Part shown: piece after piece, positions 27,279 to 36,721 of the stretch | How the letters are laid out: every line of letters begins with the position of its first letter | Position numbering within the stretch: the stretch's first letter is position 1 | Source: an uncultured Lachnospiraceae bacterium | GTDB lineage: Bacteria; Bacillota; Clostridia; Lachnospirales; Lachnospiraceae | DNA length: 58,570 bases | Assembly (NCBI GenBank): GCA_910579085.1 | Contig: CAJTRU010000018.1 | Location: forward strand, 1 to 58,570 | Direction: 5' to 3' | Program-made: the position numbers and the translations under genes | Notes under the pieces: generated by a model | What the model was told of the DNA's origin: nothing | Database searches by the model: none | Seen by the model: only the letters and a program-made list of their open reading frames with translations

Positions 27279-27725
27279 ATGAATAATTTATTACAGGAGT
27301 TTATTATAAGTATTAAAGGGGTTATGGTTCACTACAGGAATAATCCAGAAGACAAAAATCTCTGCCTTGTTGCCTGCTCAATAAAAAATGTTATAACAGA
27401 TAACAATGAAAATAATAGTAAAATATTAGTACAAGTTTTAGAAGAAAATATTCCTTTAATATATCTGGGAAAACTGGATAAGGACTGTTCATATTTTCCT
27501 GGTGATGGTTTTCCGGAAATATGGCAGTTTATATGCACTTCTATAGATATAATGACTGAAGCATATAAACATGGGGAAACAGCAGTTGTTTATGATATAT
27601 CAGATATGTTACAAGGGATACCAGATTTTAAATACTGGAATTCAAAAAAGAACATGCACTCATACTGGAAATGTTATATCCGTCCAGTAAAAAGAAAATG
27701 GAAATTACAGCTTAGAAGGTTTTAG
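27279..27725 (+). CDS. Unknown 148-residue protein
   Basis: Good start (AAGGAATTAA before ATG) and close spacing to both neighbours suggest a real operon gene. The sequence is mixed alpha/beta with a basic C-terminus (RPVKRKWKLQLRRF). No signal peptide, membrane segment or known motif. Cytoplasmic by composition. Function not recognised. Confidence 0.65.
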   Translation: MNNLLQEFIISIKGVMVHYRNNPEDKNLCLVACSIKNVITDNNENNSKILVQVLEENIPLIYLGKLDKDCSYFPGDGFPEIWQFICTSIDIMTEAYKHGETAVVYDISDMLQGIPDFKYWNSKKNMHSYWKCYIRPVKRKWKLQLRRF

Positions 27726-27767
27726 TAAATATATTAAATTTAGAAAGCAGGTGTTTTAACCAGGCAG

Positions 27768-28331
27768 ATGGACAATAATAAAAGTATTTTAAGGGACAGG
27801 GTTAAAAAACTCAGGGCAGGCATGACACTACAGGAGAAACAGGAAAATGACATATTTTTATATAATAATATCCTGGCTTCGGGCATACTTAGTGCCACAA
27901 AACAGGTTTATATTTATGTGTCATATGGCACTGAGGCAGATACAACATTTCTTATAGAAAAACTTTTGCAGCAGCAACAGCATATAGTTGCAGTGCCACG
28001 CGTTAGTGGTAAAGAAATGGACTTTTACAGGATTAAGGAGATGGCAGATTTAAAGCCTGGATTTAATGGGATACCAGAACCAGCTAACGGACAGCTTGTC
28101 ACAGAATGTAATGGGATAATGTTTATGCCAGGGCTTGTTTTTGACAAATACCACGGACGTATAGGGTATGGCGGAGGGTACTATGACAGGTATCTTTCAA
28201 AACATAAAAATGATAATATTTTTAAGGTAGCAATAGCATATGATTTCCAGGTTCTGAAAACAGAAAAGATTATAATGGAAGAACATGATATAAAACCAGA
28301 TATTATTATTACAGAAAAAGCAGCATATTAA
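27768..28331 (+). CDS. 5-formyltetrahydrofolate cyclo-ligase
   Basis: 187 aa. ATP-dependent conversion of 5-formyl-THF to methenyl-THF. RDRVKKLRAGM near the N-terminus, VYIYVSYGTEADT, VPRVSGKEMDFYRI, and the family signature GRIGYGGGYYDRYL, then VAIAYDFQ, are all present. Full length for the family (about 180-200). Last gene of a three-gene cluster with DUF896. Confidence 0.95.
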   Translation: MDNNKSILRDRVKKLRAGMTLQEKQENDIFLYNNILASGILSATKQVYIYVSYGTEADTTFLIEKLLQQQQHIVAVPRVSGKEMDFYRIKEMADLKPGFNGIPEPANGQLVTECNGIMFMPGLVFDKYHGRIGYGGGYYDRYLSKHKNDNIFKVAIAYDFQVLKTEKIIMEEHDIKPDIIITEKAAY

Positions 28332-28512
28332 GTATATATTTTATTATAAGTATTTTATAATGAACACAATTTCTTCAAAAATTAAACACAACTGATACAT
28401 AATTGGCTGGTAATATAAGTATTGTAAACAGGAACAAGCCAGTGAAACAAATATTTATAAATAGTTTATTGCAGATTATATATACAGATGTTTAATGAAA
28501 GGGGAAATTATT

Positions 28513-29790
28513 ATGACAAAGAAAAACTTTTTAAAGATTACTACTTATGCAGCAGTTTTTGGTATTATTGGAGGAATGAGCTTTGAAGGTGTGACATATC
28601 TTTCAGATAAGTTAACCAGCAGGACATCTGTTGAGGATACTGTAAAAACGGAACAGGATTTAGAAGAAGACCAGACAGGGGACACAAGTAATAATACAAT
28701 AGTAAATAAAGTTACAACTGTTTCAAGTTCCAGTGGTGTATCAGATGTGGTAGAAGATGTCCTTCCTTCATTAGTTGCAATAGATGTTACTGCAACCCAG
28801 ACTACAACAGATTTCTTTGGAAGGACATATGAACAGGATGCCACTGGAAGCGGCTCAGGAATAATAGTAGGAAAAGATGATGATTATCTTTATATTGCCA
28901 CTAATAACCATGTAGTAGCAGATGCGGATAAGGTTTCTGTAAAATTTTATGATGACAAAATATATGATGCAGCAGTTAAAGGGACAGATTCCACAGCAGA
29001 TATTGCAGTTGCAGCAGTTAAGCTTAAGGATATTGCTGTAGAAACTATGGAAAAAATAAAGGTTGCAAAATTAGGCGACTCAGATAGTGTGAAAGTAGGG
29101 CAGCAGGCAATAGCAATAGGAAATGCACTTGGTTACGGGACATCTGTAACAGTTGGCTATATCAGTGCTAAAGACAGGGAAGTACAAAGTGAAGATGCTA
29201 ATATGAAACTTATGCAGACAGATGCTGCTATTAATCCAGGCAACAGTGGCGGCGCACTTGTTGATATTAATGGTTCTGTAATAGGTATTAATTCAGCGAA
29301 ATATGCTGATACAAATGTTGAAGGCATGGGATTTGCAATTCCAATTAATGTTGCAACACCTATTATTAAAAATATAATTGATGCAGAAGAAGTTTCTGAG
29401 GAAGAGGCAGCTTACCTTGGTATTGTGGCTGGCAAAGAAATTCCTTCTGAATATGCAGAATATTACCATATCCCTGAAGGTGTGTTTATAGAGGAAGTTA
29501 CAGAAGGTGCACCTGCACAGAAAGCAGGGATACAGAAAGGTGATATTATAGTTAAATTTAATGGTATGGAAATTAAAACAATGGAAAGCCTCCAGGAAAA
29601 GCTTGCACTATGTAAAGCAGGCAAAAAAGTTGAAGTAGTAATTAAAAGGGCTGACAATGGAGAATATATAGAAAAAACAATGGAAGTTGTACTTGGCAGG
29701 AAAACGGATGCAGAAGATGCAGGCAATACACCTTTGCCAGATAATGGCAGTACAAATAATGGCCTGCCATTTGGAAACAGGATAAGATAA
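28513..29790 (+). CDS. HtrA-like trypsin-type serine protease with PDZ domain
   Basis: 425 aa. One N-terminal membrane anchor (about residues 8-30) is followed by an acidic Ser/Thr linker, then the protease domain with His133 (NNHVVAD), Asp163 (TADIAV) and Ser245 (NPGNSGGALVD). A single PDZ domain (about 300-390; GVFIEEVTEGAPAQKAGIQKGD) and a short Gly/Asn tail close it. It degrades misfolded exported proteins at the outer face of the membrane. Start 28513 has GAAAGGGG upstream; ATG 28495 precedes it. Confidence 0.94.
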   Translation: MTKKNFLKITTYAAVFGIIGGMSFEGVTYLSDKLTSRTSVEDTVKTEQDLEEDQTGDTSNNTIVNKVTTVSSSSGVSDVVEDVLPSLVAIDVTATQTTTDFFGRTYEQDATGSGSGIIVGKDDDYLYIATNNHVVADADKVSVKFYDDKIYDAAVKGTDSTADIAVAAVKLKDIAVETMEKIKVAKLGDSDSVKVGQQAIAIGNALGYGTSVTVGYISAKDREVQSEDANMKLMQTDAAINPGNSGGALVDINGSVIGINSAKYADTNVEGMGFAIPINVATPIIKNIIDAEEVSEEEAAYLGIVAGKEIPSEYAEYYHIPEGVFIEEVTEGAPAQKAGIQKGDIIVKFNGMEIKTMESLQEKLALCKAGKKVEVVIKRADNGEYIEKTMEVVLGRKTDAEDAGNTPLPDNGSTNNGLPFGNRIR

Positions 29791-29817
29791 TTTACAGTTA
29801 TCTTTTACTATCAGAGG

Positions 29818-30225
29818 GACGCAGGGGTTTATGTGTTCCACTAAATTATTACATTCCGGTGCACGATTGTGCTACGCCAATATAAAACAATATCATTAAG
29901 TTAAGGAGACTTGTTTAAAAATAGTATAATTACTGAAGCTGGCAAATCCAAAGTGCCTTCCATGAACAAAGCACGCTTTCGCTTGAACTTGCACGCAATG
30001 GTGCATAAAGCCCTAAAAAACAGGGCTTAAGCACCAGCGGCTTCGTACAGCTTGTTCATGTAAGCACATTTGGAATTTGCCAGCTAATCTAATCTTTGCC
30101 AGTTTCCAAAAATATTTCTATCAAAATCCTTAACTAAATGACATTGCGCTACACCAGCCTATGCAGCAGGTTTCAAGTGCCCCTGTAATGTAATAATATT
30201 AGATGGAACACGTAAAACCTGCTGT
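29818..30225. repeat. 408-bp imperfect palindrome
   Basis: Both arms read the same element in opposite directions around an apex at about 30018 (GCCCT-AAAAAAC-AGGGC). Inner arms are AGCTGGCAAATCCAAAGTGC (29937-29956) against its complement ending at 30084, and CATGAACAA against CTTGTTCATG. Outer arms share GTGTTCCA-CTAA-ATTATTACATT. Nothing coding. It could be a MITE-type element or a very long structured RNA. Confidence 0.75.
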
Positions 30226-30272
30226 ACCCATCAGAATTACAAAAAACACAACATAAAAGCAAAATAAACACT

Positions 30273-30419
30273 ATAACTGGAAATTATGGTGAGGAGAAAG
30301 TGATTTAGACAAACGGCAGTACAGAGGGGTTATTTTTGTATAAATACCCATATTGTAATTACTACATTATGTAACAAGTGACTAGCAAAATCATCCCCCA
30401 CCCCCATTTCCAGTTATCT
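30273..30419. repeat. Element with inverted ATAACTGGAAAT ends
   Basis: ATAACTGGAAAT (30273-30284) and its inverted ATTTCCAGTTAT (30406-30417) flank about 120 bases without a gene. The right end is shared with the next palindrome. Confidence 0.5.
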
Positions 30420-30693
30420 TTTTATTTTGTGTTTTATTGCAGGTTGCTGGTGGCAGGTTTTGCGTGCCAGATGCCATGAATTATTCCGTAAAAGGGGCAC
30501 TTTAACCCCGCCGGCATTTAAGCCATATATTAAATGTTGCGAAAGAAACGCAAGTTTATTTTGGAACATTAAATATATGGCTTTATGTGCCGCTGCGTGG
30601 GTTAACGTAGCGGAAGCGTGCCCCTGTATGGAATATTCTGGCTCTGGCACTAAAAACCGTCCGTTTTCCAACCAACACAAGATAACTGGAAAT
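30406..30693. repeat. 288-bp imperfect palindrome
   Basis: Ends are ATTTCCAGTTATCTT and AAGATAACTGGAAAT. Inner complementary blocks include AAGCCATATATTAAATGTT with AACATTAAATATATGGCTT, and GGGGCAC with GTGCCCC. Same terminal sequence as 53717-53824. No coding potential (a 116-codon frame through it is an artefact of the symmetry). Confidence 0.7.
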
Positions 30694-30756
30694 TTTATAT
30701 TGCATCTTTGTAATTTATATGCTAGAATGTTTTTTGTTACAAGCCGTTACAGGCAA

Positions 30757-30786
30757 TTGTACTTTTGTAAATTTTAATTATATACT
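30757..30786 (+). promoter_or_regulatory. Promoter of the Phe T-box unit
   Basis: TTGTAC and TATACT with an 18-base spacer, just before the leader. Confidence 0.55.
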
Positions 30787-30799
30787 AGTATATTAAAGG

Positions 30800-31098
30800 C
30801 TATGAACATGAAGGCATTATGCCTGCCAGGCATACAGTATATCTTTTTAGAGAGAGGATGTCACCGGCTGGAAGCATCCTTATGGATATGTATATCTGGT
30901 ATTCACATGGGAGCTGCGTTCCTGAAGGTAATACGTTGGTAATATTGTGTAAGGAGCGACGTTTTGCAGGCGTTATATGTATAATAAGAGTTTATGGAAT
31001 ACATTGTTTTTAGCAGGAATTGTACCTGTTATTCCATAAGAAACAGGGTGGTACCGCGGAATTTACGTCCCTGCCGTTTTATACGGCAGGGGCTTTTT
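30800..31098 (+). promoter_or_regulatory. T-box leader, Phe specifier
   Basis: AGGGTGGTACCGCGG (31044-31058) is the antiterminator motif. AGAGAGGATG near the 5' end is the kink-turn region, and TTC in GCTGCGTTCCTGAAG (about 30919) is the likely specifier. The terminator stem CCCTGCCG/CGGCAGGG with T run follows. It controls pheS-pheT by tRNA-Phe charging. Confidence 0.9.
31069..31098 (+). terminator. T-box terminator (Phe)
   Basis: CCCTGCCG pairs with CGGCAGGG (31084-31091) and a T run follows. Confidence 0.88.
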
Positions 31099-31186
31099 TA
31101 GTTTTAATAAGGTTATTGATGCTTTATTTATATTTATTAGATTTATTAAAGAAAGCATACAAAATGAAGAAAGACGGGGGATAAAT

Positions 31187-32206
31187 ATGAAAGACAAATT
31201 AAAGAAAATCATGGACACCGCCATTGAACAGATTGATGCAACTGAACAGCTTGATAAGCTGAATGATATTAAAGTTGTATTTTTAGGCAAAAAAGGTGAG
31301 CTTACATCCCTGCTTAAATCCATGAAAGACCTTGCACCAGAAGACAGGCCAAAGGCAGGCCAGATGGTAAATGAGGCAAGGACAAAGATTGAAGGGATGC
31401 TTGAGGCAAAGAAGAAAGAATTTGAGAAAGCGGTTCTTGAAGAAAAACTCGCAAATGAAAAAATAGATGTTACCCTTCCTGGCACAAAACTTCCAGAAGG
31501 ACACCGTCATCCAAGTAATATAACTCTTGAAGAAGTTGAGAATATATTTATTGGAATGGGATATAAGGTAGTTGAAGGCCCGGAAATTGAAAAAGATTAT
31601 TATAATTTTGAAGCATTAAATATACCAGCAGACCATCCAGCCAAGGACGAGCAGGACACATTTTATATTACACAGGACATACTTCTGCGTACACAGACTT
31701 CTTCTGTACAGGTGCATGAAATGGAAAAAGGAGAACTTCCAATAAGAATGATAGCGCCTGGCAGGGTTTTCCGCTCTGATGAAATGGATGCCACACATTC
31801 ACCAACATTCCACCAGATAGAAGGGCTTGTAGTAGATAAAGGAATTACATTTGCAGACCTTAAAGGTACATTACAGGAATTTGCAAAGAAGCTGTTTGGT
31901 GAAGAAACAAAAATCAAATTCAGGCCGCACCATTTCCAGTTTACAGAGCCTAGTGCAGAAGTAGACGTTTCATGTTTTAAATGTGGTGGCAAAGGATGCC
32001 GTTTCTGTAAAGGTTCAGGCTGGGTTGAAATACTTGGCTGTGGCATGGTGCATCCGCATGTACTTGAAATGAGCGGAATAGACCCTGAAGAATATTCAGG
32101 CTTTGCATTTGGTGTAGGGCTTGAGCGTATCGCATTATTTAAGTATGAAATTGATGATATGAGATTGTTATATGAAAATGATACACGTTTTCTTAAACAA
32201 TTCTAA
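31187..32206 (+). CDS. pheS: Phenylalanine--tRNA ligase alpha subunit
   Basis: 339 aa, full length. Coiled-coil N-terminus, then the class II core: GYKVVEGPEIEKDYYNFEALN (motif 1 region), the motif 2 stretch RMIAPGRVFRSDEMDATHSP, and motif 3 FAFGVGLERIALF near the C-terminus. A CFKCGGKGCRFCKGSG zinc-like cysteine insert lies near residues 265-280, common in Firmicutes. Charges tRNA-Phe with the beta subunit encoded next; controlled by the Phe T-box. Confidence 0.97.
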   Translation: MKDKLKKIMDTAIEQIDATEQLDKLNDIKVVFLGKKGELTSLLKSMKDLAPEDRPKAGQMVNEARTKIEGMLEAKKKEFEKAVLEEKLANEKIDVTLPGTKLPEGHRHPSNITLEEVENIFIGMGYKVVEGPEIEKDYYNFEALNIPADHPAKDEQDTFYITQDILLRTQTSSVQVHEMEKGELPIRMIAPGRVFRSDEMDATHSPTFHQIEGLVVDKGITFADLKGTLQEFAKKLFGEETKIKFRPHHFQFTEPSAEVDVSCFKCGGKGCRFCKGSGWVEILGCGMVHPHVLEMSGIDPEEYSGFAFGVGLERIALFKYEIDDMRLLYENDTRFLKQF

Positions 32207-32281
32207 ATCCCTGCCAGCAGGAATATAGATTGCAGATATCATTAAGAAAGCATCTAAAATTAAGAAAGATGAGGTATAAAA

Positions 32282-34720
32282 ATGGATACATCATTATCAT
32301 GGATAAAAGCATATGTGCCAGACCTTTCATGCAGTGCACAGGAATATACTGATGCAATGACTTTGTCTGGTACAAAGGTTGAAGGATATAAGGAGTTTGA
32401 TAAAAACCTTGATAAAATAATAGTTGGCAAAATTAATAAGATAGAAAAACATCCTGATGCAGACAAACTTGTTGTATGCCAGGTACAAATTGATGAAGAA
32501 GGTACAGAAGTACAAATTGTAACAGGTGCACCAAACGTAAAAGAAGGGCAGAAAGTCCCTGTAGTCCTTGAAGGCGGACATGTTGCAAGCTCACATAAAG
32601 ATGGCCAGTCAGAGGATGGTTTTAAGATTAAAAAGGGCAAGCTGCGTGGAGTTGAGTCATATGGAATGATGTGTTCTATTGAGGAACTTGGTTCTAATTC
32701 CAATATGTACCCTGATGCTGACCCTGATGGCATATATATTTTAAGTGATAACCCAGAGTATGCCAGTGCTGCTGTTGGCTCTGATGCAATAGGGCTTCTT
32801 GGGCTGCATGATGTTGTATTTGAATATGAAATCACATCAAACCGTGTTGACTGTTTTGGTGTATTAGGTATTGCGCGTGAAGCAGCAGCAACATTTGGAA
32901 AGAAATTTGTGCCGCCAGTAGTCACTGGAACAGGCAATAGTGAAGATGTTAATAACTATATTAAAGTAGAAGTAGAAAACCCGGAATTATGCCCAAGGTA
33001 TACAGCAAGGGTAGTGAAAAATATAAAACTTGCACCATCACCAGAATGGATGCAGAGACGCCTTGCATCTGTTGGCATAAGGCCTATTAACAATATAGTT
33101 GACATTACAAACTATGTTATGGAAGAGTATGCACAGCCAATGCACGCATATGACCTTGATACTATTGAGGACAGGAAAATTATTGTAAGGAAAGCAGCAG
33201 AAGGGGAGAAATTCACAACGCTTGACGGCCAGGAAAGAGAACTTGATGACACAATGCTTATGATTTGTGATGGCAAAAAGCCAATAGGCATTGCTGGCAT
33301 TATGGGCGGTGAAAATTCCATGATTACAGATAATGTTACAACAATGCTTTTTGAAGCAGCAACATTTAATGGTACAAACATACGTCTTTCAGGTAAAAAA
33401 CTGGGTATGCGTACTGATGCACAGGCTAAATTTGAAAAGGGGCTTGACCCCAATAATGCAATGGAAGCAATGAACCGTGCCTGCCAGCTTGTAGAAGAAC
33501 TTGGTGCTGGTGAAGTTGTAGGAGGCGCTGTTGATGTTTATCCTGTTAAAAAAGAACCTGTGGTAATTCCATATGATGCTGGCAAAATCAATGCACTTCT
33601 TGGCACAGATATACCTGAAGAAGAAATGATTAAATATTTTGAAACAATAGATTTAATTGTTGACAGGGAAAACAAGACTGTCACAGTGCCAACATGGAGG
33701 CAGGATTTAGAGCGTATTGCAGACCTTGCGGAAGAAGTTGCACGTTTTTATGGATATGATAAAATACCGGTAACACTTCCAAAAAGCTCAGCAACAACAG
33801 GAGGGCTTACAGATAAGCTTAAGATGGAAAAGGCAGCAAGGACAGTTGCAGAAGCATATGGTTTTTGTGAAGGTATGACATATTCATTTGAAAGCCCTAA
33901 GGTTTATGACAAGCTTTGTCTTGGTGAAGATGATATGCTAAGGAAAAGCATACGCATAAGCAACCCTCTTGGAGAGGATTACAGCGTAATGCGTACATCA
34001 CCACTGGGCGGTATGCTTTATTCACTTGCTAATAACTATAACAGAAGAAATAAAAATGTGCGGCTTTATGAGATTGCTAATGTGTATATTCCAAAAGAGC
34101 TTCCATTAACAGAACTTCCAGACGAGCGCACAATGCTGGCATTTGGAATGTATGGCGAAGGGGATTTCTTTACCATGAAAGGTGTTATAGAAACCATTAT
34201 TAAAAAGCTTGGGCTGGATGGCATAGCAGAATATAAACCAGGCACAAGCAGGAATTACTTCCATCCTGGCAGGCAGGCAGAAGTAATCTATAATGGAAAA
34301 GAAATTGCGTATATTGGCGAAGTCCACCCGGTAGTACAGAAAAACTTTGAAATTGGCGAAAGGGTATATATAGCAGTAATTGATTTAAAAACTGTAATGG
34401 AAATGCCTTCTTGCATTGTTAAATATAAAGGTGTGCCTAAATTCCCTGCAATTACACGTGATATAAGCCTTAGTATGAAAAAAGATGTAACAGCAGGTGA
34501 AGTTGAAGAGGTTATCAGGAAAAAGGCTGGCAAAATCCTTGAATCATATGAACTGTTTGATATCTATGAGGGTTCACAGCTTCTTAAAGGCTATAAATCA
34601 CTTGCATATAAAATTGTATTCAGGGCACAGGACAGGACACTTACTGATGATGAAGCAGGAAAAGCAATGGATAAAATAATTTCTTCACTTGCTGAAAAAG
34701 AAGTCGTACTCCGTCAATAA
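32282..34720 (+). CDS. pheT: Phenylalanine--tRNA ligase beta subunit
   Basis: 812 aa, full length. N-terminal tRNA-binding (EMAP-like) domain VGKINKIEKHPDADKLVVCQV, the B3/B4 editing domain (RYTARVVKNIKL, then NIVDITNYVMEE), B5 (DIPEEEMIKYF), the inactive class II-like core and the C-terminal ferredoxin-fold anticodon-binding domain (FPAITRDISLSM). 75 bases after pheS, same operon. Confidence 0.97.
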   Translation: MDTSLSWIKAYVPDLSCSAQEYTDAMTLSGTKVEGYKEFDKNLDKIIVGKINKIEKHPDADKLVVCQVQIDEEGTEVQIVTGAPNVKEGQKVPVVLEGGHVASSHKDGQSEDGFKIKKGKLRGVESYGMMCSIEELGSNSNMYPDADPDGIYILSDNPEYASAAVGSDAIGLLGLHDVVFEYEITSNRVDCFGVLGIAREAAATFGKKFVPPVVTGTGNSEDVNNYIKVEVENPELCPRYTARVVKNIKLAPSPEWMQRRLASVGIRPINNIVDITNYVMEEYAQPMHAYDLDTIEDRKIIVRKAAEGEKFTTLDGQERELDDTMLMICDGKKPIGIAGIMGGENSMITDNVTTMLFEAATFNGTNIRLSGKKLGMRTDAQAKFEKGLDPNNAMEAMNRACQLVEELGAGEVVGGAVDVYPVKKEPVVIPYDAGKINALLGTDIPEEEMIKYFETIDLIVDRENKTVTVPTWRQDLERIADLAEEVARFYGYDKIPVTLPKSSATTGGLTDKLKMEKAARTVAEAYGFCEGMTYSFESPKVYDKLCLGEDDMLRKSIRISNPLGEDYSVMRTSPLGGMLYSLANNYNRRNKNVRLYEIANVYIPKELPLTELPDERTMLAFGMYGEGDFFTMKGVIETIIKKLGLDGIAEYKPGTSRNYFHPGRQAEVIYNGKEIAYIGEVHPVVQKNFEIGERVYIAVIDLKTVMEMPSCIVKYKGVPKFPAITRDISLSMKKDVTAGEVEEVIRKKAGKILESYELFDIYEGSQLLKGYKSLAYKIVFRAQDRTLTDDEAGKAMDKIISSLAEKEVVLRQ

Positions 34721-34766
34721 ATTTTACTTTACGAAAAATAAACAATGGTATATAATAAACAACAGG

Positions 34767-34797
34767 CAGTGCTGGCAAAACCAGTACTGTCAGTTTT
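34767..34797 (+). terminator. Terminator of the pheST operon
   Basis: CAGTGCTGG, loop CAAAA, CCAGTACTG, then a short T run. Confidence 0.8.
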
Positions 34798-34830
34798 TGT
34801 AATGCAAGACGGGAGGCATAGGGGATTATT

Positions 34831-35301
34831 GTGAAAAAGAAACATAAAAAAATAATAAGATTTTTTTCATGGATTTTATTTATTATATACTTAATTGTTA
34901 TGGTTTATTTTTTATTTTTCAGTGAGCAGTTCGGGCGTGTGCCAAGAGACACATACCGCTATAATTTAGAACCATTTACAGAAATTAAAAGATATATAAA
35001 ATACAGCAAGGAAATAGGCAGCTTTAATGTTATAATCAACCTTTTTGGTAATGTTGCCTGCTTTATGCCATTTGGCTTTGTACTGCCAATCCTGTCTAAT
35101 AAACAAAGAAATATTTTTAAAGTTACATTTTTAAGCTTTCTCTGTTCAGTTACAGTTGAACTTATACAGCTTGTATCAAAACTTGGTTCATGTGATGTAG
35201 ATGATGTTATATTAAATACACTTGGAGGTTTACTTGGTTATATAATGTTTTGCATATGTATAGGGATTATACATATATTTACAGGTAAAAAGAAACATTA
35301 G
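34831..35301 (+). CDS. VanZ-like membrane protein
   Basis: 156 aa with four hydrophobic segments. FNVIINLFGNVACFMPFGFVLP and VTVELIQLVSKLGSCDVDDVILNTLGGLLGY are the VanZ-family signature (N-x-xG-N, E-x-x-Q, D-x-D-D-x-x-x-N-x-x-G). GTG start with GGGGA upstream. Homologues modestly affect teicoplanin sensitivity, but most have unknown roles. Confidence 0.92.
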   Translation: MKKKHKKIIRFFSWILFIIYLIVMVYFLFFSEQFGRVPRDTYRYNLEPFTEIKRYIKYSKEIGSFNVIINLFGNVACFMPFGFVLPILSNKQRNIFKVTFLSFLCSVTVELIQLVSKLGSCDVDDVILNTLGGLLGYIMFCICIGIIHIFTGKKKH

Positions 35302-35380
35302 CAGGCCGGCTTTGTATCTGTGTGCTGTATTGCACAAAGTTACTTATGCACAAAAGGCAGCGCAGAAAAGAGGATTAAAA

Positions 35381-35713
35381 TTGAAGAAAAAAGGACATAA
35401 GAAAGAAAACGGGGAACTCCGTTTAACGGATAAAAGACATCCTGTATCAGGCATAGCCTCCTCTGTACTTGCAGCCGTATCATTTATTTCATTTGCAGCA
35501 GCGTGTATTATATCAGGCAGGAACGGTGGCAATGCAGGGTTTGGTATCGGTCTTATAGGGATTTCCTGTTTACTTGTAAGCATTACAGGTTTTATAATGG
35601 CTTGGATAAGCCTGCACCAGGAGAATATAAGGCCATTGTTTCCTACAATAGGTTCACTGGCAAATGGCCTGCTGGTAATAACTTATATGGTATTATATAT
35701 ATTAGGAGTGTAA
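35381..35713 (+). CDS. Small membrane protein, DUF6142-like
   Basis: From the TTG at 35381 (AGAGGA 7 bases before) 110 aa: a basic Lys-rich N-terminus, then three hydrophobic segments (VSGIASSVLAAVSFISFAAA, a Gly-rich one, and LLVITYMVLYIL). Resembles the DUF6142 family by recall. An upstream TTG at 35312 is possible but without a ribosome binding site. Confidence 0.65.
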   Translation: MKKKGHKKENGELRLTDKRHPVSGIASSVLAAVSFISFAAACIISGRNGGNAGFGIGLIGISCLLVSITGFIMAWISLHQENIRPLFPTIGSLANGLLVITYMVLYILGV

Positions 35714-35776
35714 AAAGACACTAGAAATAATTACCAGAAAAGAAAGATAAGCAATGTACATGAATGGAGGTCTGCA

Positions 35777-36520
35777 ATGGCAATAAATTTTTCAAAAGAA
35801 GATAAAGAAAAAATGGAGCAGGATAAATCAGAAATCTATACAAAGCGTACAGAAGAGTCTTATGCAGAGTACGTAAAAAACCTTAAAGGAAGTAAAAAAG
35901 GAAGGTATTTTGCAGATTATTACTTAAAATTTGTTATTGCGGCAGTTATTGTTATTGCAGGCCTTATATATTTTGTGCGGGATGCAGTTGCAACAAAGCC
36001 TTCCACTGTTTTATCAATTGCAATAGAAGGTGATGCAATAGAAGATGAAAATTTAATAAAATTTGCAGAAATAATAGAGGATGAACTAAATCTTGATACA
36101 GAACATGAAAGGGTAAATATTTTCAGTGTTACAAGTGACAGGCAGTTACAGACATTTCTGTATACAGGACAGACAGACATTGTAATATCAACAGAAGAAA
36201 AGTTCCAGAAATGGGCAGAAGCAGGTTATTTCTTTGAACCTGCCAGTACAGAAGAACTGTCATTTTATAATAATTTCCCAGAAGACCAGAAATTTTATTC
36301 CAATTATATAAGCAGTGAAGATTTACGTAACAGTGGACAGATTACAGATGCAGAACCAAGTGACAAAACACTGTATAATTATGGAATATACCTTACAGGG
36401 ACAGATAAATATGCCAAAGAGCTTGGAGGGCTTGTTCCAGAGCCCGTTGCAGGAGTTTCTGCATCATCTAAAAATATAGACTATGCAGTTTTATTCCTTA
36501 AATATATGACAAGTAAATAG
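35777..36520 (+). CDS. Membrane-anchored protein with extracellular domain, unknown
   Basis: 247 aa. About 50 charged cytoplasmic residues, one membrane helix (FVIAAVIVIAGLIYFV, about 52-67), then about 180 extracellular residues of alpha/beta character. The latter includes DRQLQTFLYTGQTDIVISTEE, reminiscent of solute-binding folds. Start after GGAGG. Precedes the Pro T-box. Function not recognised. Confidence 0.8.
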   Translation: MAINFSKEDKEKMEQDKSEIYTKRTEESYAEYVKNLKGSKKGRYFADYYLKFVIAAVIVIAGLIYFVRDAVATKPSTVLSIAIEGDAIEDENLIKFAEIIEDELNLDTEHERVNIFSVTSDRQLQTFLYTGQTDIVISTEEKFQKWAEAGYFFEPASTEELSFYNNFPEDQKFYSNYISSEDLRNSGQITDAEPSDKTLYNYGIYLTGTDKYAKELGGLVPEPVAGVSASSKNIDYAVLFLKYMTSK

Positions 36521-36625
36521 ATTATCCTAAAACAGCCGTTATGAAAAGATTAAAAAGTATATTCAGTTATATAAATTTTAAGTGTGTTTTTCCAGAATAT
36601 TTTAGGCACAGGTCGAAAATTTTAC

Positions 36626-36654
36626 TTGACATTTATTTATGTATATGGTAAAAA
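36626..36654 (+). promoter_or_regulatory. Possible promoter of the Pro T-box unit
   Basis: TTGACA, 17-base spacer, weak -10 TAAAAA; about 70 bases before the leader. Confidence 0.45.
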
Positions 36655-36721
36655 TATAACAAAAATTAAAAGCAATAAACAGTAACATAAAGTATTACAA
36701 ATCAATAAAAAATAATATAAA

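Noticed and set aside
29818..30699. Possible CRISPR array in the repeat-rich gap
   Set aside because: The repeats are inverted and nested, not direct and evenly spaced; no unique spacers and no cas genes.
30427..30777. 116-codon frame in the gap before pheS
   Set aside because: It lies almost wholly inside the 288-bp palindrome, which creates open frames on both strands. No ribosome binding site.
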